Shown here one piece after another: positions 15,781-20,855 of a DNA stretch of 20,855 nucleotides. The position numbers were made by a program, and so were the translations under genes. Numbering within the stretch: the first letter of the stretch is position 1; each line of letters begins with the position of its first letter. The DNA lies in assembly GCA_007119985.1 (NCBI GenBank), contig SKOQ01000121.1, positions 1-20,855 of the forward strand, read 5' to 3'. The stretch comes from Marinospirillum sp. (GTDB lineage Bacteria > Pseudomonadota > Gammaproteobacteria > Pseudomonadales > Halomonadaceae). The notes beneath the pieces are model-generated. The model ran no database searches. It was given only the letters and a program-made list of their open reading frames with translations, and was not told where the DNA came from.

Positions 15781-16194
15781 CTAAAACCCCAGCCAAATCC
15801 GTTGCGAAAGATAGGGTGGCTCACGCCAGCGTACTTCGAGCTGATAAGCCTGATCATACTGATGCAGCACCAACTCCAGCGGCGGCAACTGAGAACAGAG
15901 ATCGCACCAGAGCGCCAGTGGTGCCGTCGATGCACTGCAAGTACAAGCGGCCAAATCAGATAAATGCGGGATGAGTTCAGCGGGGGCAAGCGGTGTCATC
16001 TGCCAAGCCTGTAAGACCTGCTGGGCCTGCTGCTGCTGACTCCAGCTCATCAGAGTCGGCTGCATCTGAGCCACAAGCAGAGCCATCCAGCTCACCAGCA
16101 GCAAGGCGACAAGGGTTTCAAGAAGAGAAAACCCCTGCGCCTGCACAAGGCCAAGAGCACGTTGATGTCTTTTGTGGGAGTGTGTTGACGGCAT
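15781..16194 (-). CDS. PilV-like minor pilin
   Basis: The 137-residue prepilin has a 21-residue basic leader ending QAQG|FSLLETLVALLLVSWMALLV, a textbook type IV prepilin site with Phe +1 and Glu +5. SLLETLVALLL resembles PilV/GspI N-termini. A CTC (84-86) and CDLC (97-100) pair in the globular part is unusual and could form disulphides. A GTG 28 codons upstream is in frame, but the ATG at 16194 has a strong AAAGGAGGG and is preferred. It is the first gene of the pilin unit. The divergent region to ribF (16195-16444) should hold its promoter, which I could not place. Confidence 0.78.
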   Translation of the reverse strand: MPSTHSHKRHQRALGLVQAQGFSLLETLVALLLVSWMALLVAQMQPTLMSWSQQQQAQQVLQAWQMTPLAPAELIPHLSDLAACTCSASTAPLALWCDLCSQLPPLELVLHQYDQAYQLEVRWREPPYLSQRIWLGF

Positions 16195-16359
16195 CCTGCC
16201 CTCCTTTGACTGTTGATCATCCAAGATCCACCTGCTGGCTTGCCACTTGGGACGATTACTGAAGGGGCAATCACTCACGACCTAAGCCAGCCAGCATTGA
16301 GATTCAGACTAGCTGCTTTTTGCAACAAGGCAAGCCTGTTACCCTTGCTGGGTCTTCTA

Positions 16360-16365
16360 TATAAT
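16360..16365 (+). promoter_or_regulatory. Probable -10 element of ribF
   Basis: A perfect TATAAT lies at 16360-16365, 80 nt before ribF, in the region divergent to the pilin genes. The matching -35 (TGTTAC, 16337-16342, 17 nt away) is poor, so an activator may be needed or the site may be chance. Confidence 0.4.
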
Positions 16366-16444
16366 CCTTGCTTTGTTTTCACCCTTCTTCTATCCGCGCG
16401 CCTTTTGTTCTTGGCAGCAGATAAAGTACAACCACCAGGTCAGC

Positions 16445-17476
16445 ATGGAACTTATTCGCGGAATTCATAATCTGCGCCCGCAGCATCAAGGCTGTGTCGC
16501 GACGATCGGCAATTTTGATGGCGTCCATCTCGGACATCAGGCCATCTTGCAGCAGGTCAGAGAGCAGGCAAAGTGCTTACATCTCCCTGCCACCGTGATG
16601 GTTTTTGAGCCCCAGCCACGCGAGTTTTTTGGTGGTGATCAAGCCCCTGCGCGCCTGCATCGCTTTCGTGAGAAGCTCGAAGCCTTGGCTGCAAGCGGCA
16701 TCGAACGGGTAGTCTGCTTGCAGTTCAACAAGAGCCTACGCCAGCTCACGGCCCAGGCTTTTGTCGAGCAGGTGCTGCATCACGGTCTTGGCGTGCGCCA
16801 TCTGGTTGTCGGCGATGATTTTCGCTTTGGCTGTGATCGTGCTGGTGATTTTCATCTACTCCAACAGCTCGGTGAGCAGCTAGGCTTTGCTGTTGAGCAC
16901 ACCCATACTTTTTTAATGGATGATGAGCGAGTCTCGAGCACCCGCATCCGCACCACCTTAACCAGTGGCAATCTGGCTGGGGCAGCACGTTTACTGGGCC
17001 GCCCTTATCGCATTACCAGCCGCGTGGTGCATGGACGCAAGCTTGGGCGCACCCTCGGCGTGCCCACGGCGAACCTGCTCCTTGGAACACGTAAACCTGC
17101 GCTCAACGGCGTGTTTACTGTGCTCACCCGCCTAGCGGATGGCCGTCTCTGGCCCGGCGTGGCCAATATTGGCCTGCGCCCTACAGTGGATGGTATTCTG
17201 CCTGCTTTAGAAGTCCATTTGCATGGTTTTGATGGTGATCTCTACTCGCAGCCGCTGGAGGTCACTTTTTTAGCTAAGCTGCGTAATGAAATGAAGTTCA
17301 ACGGCCTAGATGAATTGAAACAGCAGATCGAGCAAGATATCCGCACTTCGATTCAGTTTCACCAGCAGAGCCAGCCGGCTTGGTCTGCTGGTCTTGCCTG
17401 GCCAGATGCACAACAGCCGCCCTTGCTGGCCACCGCGCCCTTTACCTTTGGGCACGCCTCTCCTTTGACTGACTAA
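16445..17476 (+). CDS. ribF: Bifunctional riboflavin kinase/FMN adenylyltransferase RibF
   Basis: RibF converts riboflavin to FMN and then FAD. The 343-residue protein has the adenylyltransferase domain (1-185) with TIGNFDGVHLGHQ (20-32) and VSSTRIR (163-169), and the kinase domain (about 185-305) with GRTLGVPTAN (201-210). Its C-terminus extends about 35 residues past the usual end, with a Pro/Ala/Gln-rich tail (308-343) of unknown meaning. ATG 16445 follows a weak AGG; an in-frame TTG at 16373 is unlikely. It is the first gene of ribF-ileS-lspA, 18 nt before ileS, the usual arrangement. Confidence 0.96.
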   Translation: MELIRGIHNLRPQHQGCVATIGNFDGVHLGHQAILQQVREQAKCLHLPATVMVFEPQPREFFGGDQAPARLHRFREKLEALAASGIERVVCLQFNKSLRQLTAQAFVEQVLHHGLGVRHLVVGDDFRFGCDRAGDFHLLQQLGEQLGFAVEHTHTFLMDDERVSSTRIRTTLTSGNLAGAARLLGRPYRITSRVVHGRKLGRTLGVPTANLLLGTRKPALNGVFTVLTRLADGRLWPGVANIGLRPTVDGILPALEVHLHGFDGDLYSQPLEVTFLAKLRNEMKFNGLDELKQQIEQDIRTSIQFHQQSQPAWSAGLAWPDAQQPPLLATAPFTFGHASPLTD

Positions 17477-17494
17477 CTTTGATGATGAGCCACC

Positions 17495-20338
17495 ATGACT
17501 GAGAAAAAGACGGACCAATACAAAGCTTCGCTCAATCTCCCTGAAACCGACTTCCCGATGCGCGGCAATCTGCCCAGCCGTGAGCCTGCACGGTTAGAAA
17601 AATGGGCCAAGATGGACCTCTATGGCCAATTGCGTCAGCTCGGCCAAGATCGCCCACGTTTTGTGCTTCACGATGGCCCGCCCTATGCCAATGGCAGCAT
17701 TCATATCGGTCATGCCGTCAACAAGATCATCAAAGACTTTATTATCAAATCCAAGACCCTCGCCGGCTTTGATGCCCCCTATATTCCCGGCTGGGATTGC
17801 CATGGTCTACCGATTGAGCACAAGGTGGAAACAGAGCTTGGCCGCGCGGGCACCAAGGTGCCCTATCGTGAGTTTCGTCAAGCCTGCCGAGACTATGCCG
17901 CCCGCCAAGTCGAAGGCCAAAAGCAAGATTTTATCCGCCTGGGTGTGCTCGGTGACTGGGATCGCCCTTATTTAACGATGGACTTTGATACCGAGGCGCA
18001 CATCGTGCGCGCCTTGGGCAAAATCATCAACAACGGCCATCTGGTCAAGGGCTACAAGCCAGTTTACTGGAGCGTGGTAGGGCAGTCCGCACTGGCCGAA
18101 GCTGAAGTTGAGTATCAAGACAAAACATCCACCGCGATTGATGTCCGTTTTACCGCCGTGGATCAAGCCGCCGTCGCACAAGCCTTTGGCGTGAGCGCCT
18201 CTTTACCCGCCTCGATTGTGATCTGGACCACCACGCCTTGGACGCTGCCCGCTAACCAGGCTGTGTCACTGCATGCTGATCTCGACTATGCGCTGGTCGA
18301 AGCTGATCTAGGCCAAGGCCCAGAGCGTTTGATCCTTGCCGCAGCGATGGTCGAAGACGTCTTCACTCGCTGGGCGCAGGGCGGCACACCCGCCAGCCAC
18401 CAAGTCATCGCGCAGTGCAAGGGTGCAGCCCTAGAGCAGGTGCAGCTGCAACATCCCTTCTATGATCGCCAAGTGCCAGTGATTCTTGGTGAGCATGTCA
18501 CCACTGATGCGGGTACTGGCGCCGTCCATACCGCGCCTGATCATGGTATGGAAGACTTTGTGGTCGGTCAGCAGTATGGCATCGGCACGGTGAACCTGGT
18601 GCAGGCTGATGGCACCTATACCTCGGCCGCAGGCGAGTTTGCTGGTGTGCATGTGTATAAAGCGGATGAACCTGTCTGCGCCGCTCTTGAGCAAGCCGGT
18701 AAGCTGGTCTGCCGTGAGCGCTTCCGTCATAGTTTCCCTCATTGCTGGCGGACCAAAACACCGCTGATCTATCGTGCCACACCCCAGTGGTTTATTTCGA
18801 TGGAAGCACAAGGTCTGCTCAGCCAAGCGAAAGAAGCCGTGAAGGGTGTCAGCTGGTTCCCTAACTGGGGCCAGAACCGTATGGAATCCATGCTGAACGC
18901 CTCACCAGACTGGTGTGTCTCGCGCCAAAGAACCTGGGGCGTGCCAATTACCCTCTTCACCCACAAGGAAACCGGCGAACTCCACCCGCGCACCCAAGAG
19001 TTGCTCGAACAGGTCGCGCAGCGCATTGAACAAGAAGGTATGGATGTGTGGTTTGAACTCGAGCCCAGCGAGCTGCTCGGTGCCGAAGCAGACCAGTATG
19101 ATAAGGTCACCGATACACTGGATGTCTGGTTTGATTCCGGCGTCACCCATGAGGCCGTCCTGCGTCAACGCAAAGAGCTGCACTTCCCAGCAGATCTCTA
19201 CTTAGAAGGCTCAGACCAGCATCGCGGCTGGTTCCAGTCTTCACTCAAAACCTCGATCGCCATCAATGGCTGCGCACCCTATAAGCAGGTGCTGACGCAC
19301 GGCTTCACGGTAGACGAGAAGGGCTACAAGATGTCCAAATCATTGGGCAATGTCATCGCACCGCAGCAGGTTACGGATAAGCTGGGTGCGGATATTCTGC
19401 GCCTGTGGGTGGCCTCCACTGACTACTCAGCAGAAATGGCGGTATCAGAGCAGATTTTACAGCGCAGCGCGGATGCCTATCGCCGCATTCGTAACACTAG
19501 CCGCTTCCTGCTCTCGAACCTGAGCGGCTTTGATCCTGCCAAGGATCAGCTGCCTGCGGATGAGCTACTAGCGCTCGATCGCTGGGCCGTCGATGCCGCC
19601 TTACGTCTGCAAGAACAGGTACAGCAGGCTTATCAAGAATATCGCTTCTTAGAAGTGTACCAGCAGGTGCTGCACTTCTGCGTACGTGAACTTGGTGGTT
19701 TCTATCTGGATATCATCAAGGATCGTCAGTACACCACCCAGACAGATTCAAAAGCCCGTCGCTCCTGTCAAACAGCACTCTATTTGATTGCTGAGGCACT
19801 GATGCGCTGGATTGCGCCGATCCTGAGCTTTACGGCAGAAGAGATCAACGAAGCTCTGCCAGGCGAGCGCCCTGACTCTGTCTTTTTGACCACCTGGTAT
19901 GACGGTCTCTTTGCTCTCCCTGAAAGCGCAGCACTGAATCGCCGTTTCTGGGAAGAGCTGATTCAAGTGAAGGATGCGGTCAACAAGTGCCTCGAAGATG
20001 CACGTAATGAAAAGCTGATCAAGGGCTCCTTGGCCGCTTCGGTCACCCTGTATGCTGAGCCTGCACTCTTGGCACAACTTGAGCAACTTGGCGATGAACT
20101 GCGCTTTGTTCTGCTCACGTCTGAGGCCACCTTGCAGCCGCTGAGCATGGCACAAGAAGCACGGGCAACAGAGCGCGCTGACTTGCTCGTGAGCATTGCG
20201 CCTTCTCGTCATAGCAAGTGTGTACGCTGCTGGCACCTGCGCCCAGATGTTGGCCAGCATACAGATCACCCAGAACTCTGTGGCCGTTGTGTCAGCAACC
20301 TGCCAGATGGTCCTGGCGAGCAGCGTGCTTATGCCTAA
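17495..20338 (+). CDS. ileS: Isoleucyl-tRNA synthetase IleS
   Basis: IleS charges tRNA-Ile and edits misactivated valine. The 947-residue class I enzyme has DGPPYANGSIHIGHAVNK with HIGH at 70-73, the editing domain (about 190-400), KMSKS at 612-616, the anticodon-binding region, and a C-terminal zinc finger with Cys909, Cys912, Cys929 and Cys932. The zinc finger and length mark the standard bacterial (IleS1) type, not the mupirocin-resistant IleS2 type. ATG 17495 has a weak Shine-Dalgarno region (GATGATGAG) only 18 nt after ribF. The 3' end overlaps the lspA start by 8 nt. Confidence 0.99.
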   Translation: MTEKKTDQYKASLNLPETDFPMRGNLPSREPARLEKWAKMDLYGQLRQLGQDRPRFVLHDGPPYANGSIHIGHAVNKIIKDFIIKSKTLAGFDAPYIPGWDCHGLPIEHKVETELGRAGTKVPYREFRQACRDYAARQVEGQKQDFIRLGVLGDWDRPYLTMDFDTEAHIVRALGKIINNGHLVKGYKPVYWSVVGQSALAEAEVEYQDKTSTAIDVRFTAVDQAAVAQAFGVSASLPASIVIWTTTPWTLPANQAVSLHADLDYALVEADLGQGPERLILAAAMVEDVFTRWAQGGTPASHQVIAQCKGAALEQVQLQHPFYDRQVPVILGEHVTTDAGTGAVHTAPDHGMEDFVVGQQYGIGTVNLVQADGTYTSAAGEFAGVHVYKADEPVCAALEQAGKLVCRERFRHSFPHCWRTKTPLIYRATPQWFISMEAQGLLSQAKEAVKGVSWFPNWGQNRMESMLNASPDWCVSRQRTWGVPITLFTHKETGELHPRTQELLEQVAQRIEQEGMDVWFELEPSELLGAEADQYDKVTDTLDVWFDSGVTHEAVLRQRKELHFPADLYLEGSDQHRGWFQSSLKTSIAINGCAPYKQVLTHGFTVDEKGYKMSKSLGNVIAPQQVTDKLGADILRLWVASTDYSAEMAVSEQILQRSADAYRRIRNTSRFLLSNLSGFDPAKDQLPADELLALDRWAVDAALRLQEQVQQAYQEYRFLEVYQQVLHFCVRELGGFYLDIIKDRQYTTQTDSKARRSCQTALYLIAEALMRWIAPILSFTAEEINEALPGERPDSVFLTTWYDGLFALPESAALNRRFWEELIQVKDAVNKCLEDARNEKLIKGSLAASVTLYAEPALLAQLEQLGDELRFVLLTSEATLQPLSMAQEARATERADLLVSIAPSRHSKCVRCWHLRPDVGQHTDHPELCGRCVSNLPDGPGEQRAYA

Positions 20339-20843
20339 GCTGAATCGTGCAGACTGGCGCTTTCCCCAAGCCCATCGTGGCTGGTTGGGGCTGGCGCTCT
20401 TCATACTGCTGCTCGATCTGATCACCAAGGCCTGGGTCAGCCAGGCTTTGGTCTATGGTGAGCGTAATCCTATCCTGCCCGTGCTGGATTTGATCCTGCT
20501 GCATAATCCTGGTGCTGCGTTTAGCTTTCTGGCAGGCGCTGGGGGCTGGCAGCGCTGGTTCTTTATCGGGATTGGTGCGCTCGCACTGGGCGTCATCTGG
20601 GTTTGGCTCAATCGCTTACCCGCGAGGGATCATCTCAGTGCAGCCGGTCTCACCCTCATTTTGGGTGGCGCACTAGGCAATGTCATCGACCGGGTCGTAC
20701 ACGGCTATGTGGTGGATTTCCTCGCGTTTCATTGGAACTTCACCTACTTTCCGGCGTTCAATATTGCCGATGTCGGTATTACGCTCGGTGCCATCGCGTT
20801 GATCTGGCGCAGCGTGTTTCCCTATCCAGAGACCAGCCATTAA
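20331..20843 (+). CDS. lspA: Lipoprotein signal peptidase II
   Basis: LspA is an aspartic membrane peptidase that removes signal peptides from lipidated prolipoproteins. The 170-residue protein has four hydrophobic segments. The catalytic aspartates are Asp120 in GGALGNVIDR (112-121) and Asp147 in FNIADVGI (143-150), both family hallmarks, and HNPGAAFSF (58-66) is also conserved. It starts at the ATG 20331 inside the 3' end of ileS (8-nt overlap), so translation is coupled. The usual next genes, fkpB and ispH, would lie beyond the window. Confidence 0.98.
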   Translation: MPKLNRADWRFPQAHRGWLGLALFILLLDLITKAWVSQALVYGERNPILPVLDLILLHNPGAAFSFLAGAGGWQRWFFIGIGALALGVIWVWLNRLPARDHLSAAGLTLILGGALGNVIDRVVHGYVVDFLAFHWNFTYFPAFNIADVGITLGAIALIWRSVFPYPETSH

Positions 20844-20855
20844 TCTGAGAAGAGC

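Noticed and set aside
14092..16194. A type II secretion pseudopilin operon (gspHIJK)
   Set aside because: The set could be read as I, J, K, H, but no gspD-G or other secretion gene adjoins it; type IV minor pilins fit better, though not with certainty.
16195..16330. A sigma-54 promoter for the pilin genes
   Set aside because: TGGC and TTGC elements are present on the minus strand but not with the required GG-N10-GC spacing.
19748..20428. A 226-codon open frame antisense to the ileS/lspA junction
   Set aside because: It lies wholly opposite well-supported ileS and lspA, lacks family motifs and reads as a frame shadow of biased codons.

Overview
The window is a stretch of conserved core chromosome from a gammaproteobacterium, probably of the Pseudomonas/Oceanospirillales side of the class. 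The order ispB | rplU-rpmA-obg-proB ... rpsT-murJ ... ribF-ileS-lspA is a well-known gammaproteobacterial arrangement, the protein sequences match that class, and GC content is moderately high. I cannot name a genus. There is no tRNA, rRNA, CRISPR array, insertion sequence or prophage.

Layout. Positions 131-5290 (minus strand) hold a complete, tightly packed pst-phoU operon for high-affinity phosphate uptake: pstS, pstC, pstA, pstB, phoU. It is preceded by a clear Pho box with a -10 element. Divergent from it is a YciA-type acyl-CoA thioesterase (5531-5944). Convergent to that is ispB (minus), which makes the ubiquinone side-chain precursor. From 7044 rightwards come the rplU promoter, ribosomal proteins L21 and L27, a structured terminator region, the ribosome-assembly GTPase Obg, proB, a small VF530-like protein and an aldehyde dehydrogenase. 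Then come rpsT (ribosomal protein S20, with a GTG start), its own terminator, and the lipid II flippase murJ. Four overlapping minus-strand genes (14092-16194) encode prepilin-like proteins resembling type IV minor pilins of the PilV/PilW/PilX/FimT kind. They sit between murJ and ribF, and murJ and the last pilin gene overlap tail to tail. The window ends with ribF-ileS-lspA on the plus strand: FAD synthesis, isoleucyl-tRNA synthetase and lipoprotein signal peptidase.

How they work together. The pst block is one physiological unit: binding protein, two permeases, ATPase, and the PhoU regulator that links transport to PhoR/PhoB signalling. The ribosomal genes, obg, rpsT and ileS serve translation. 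ispB, murJ and lspA serve the envelope through polyprenyl, lipid II and lipoprotein metabolism. The minor pilins would prime or cap a type IV pilus whose other parts lie elsewhere.

I looked for an undescribed system and did not find a convincing one. The points most worth following are the pilin cluster and its unusual members, the large periplasmic insert in PstC, the alternative hairpins between rpmA and obg, the palindrome in the pst leader, and the coupling of a VF530-like gene to proB.
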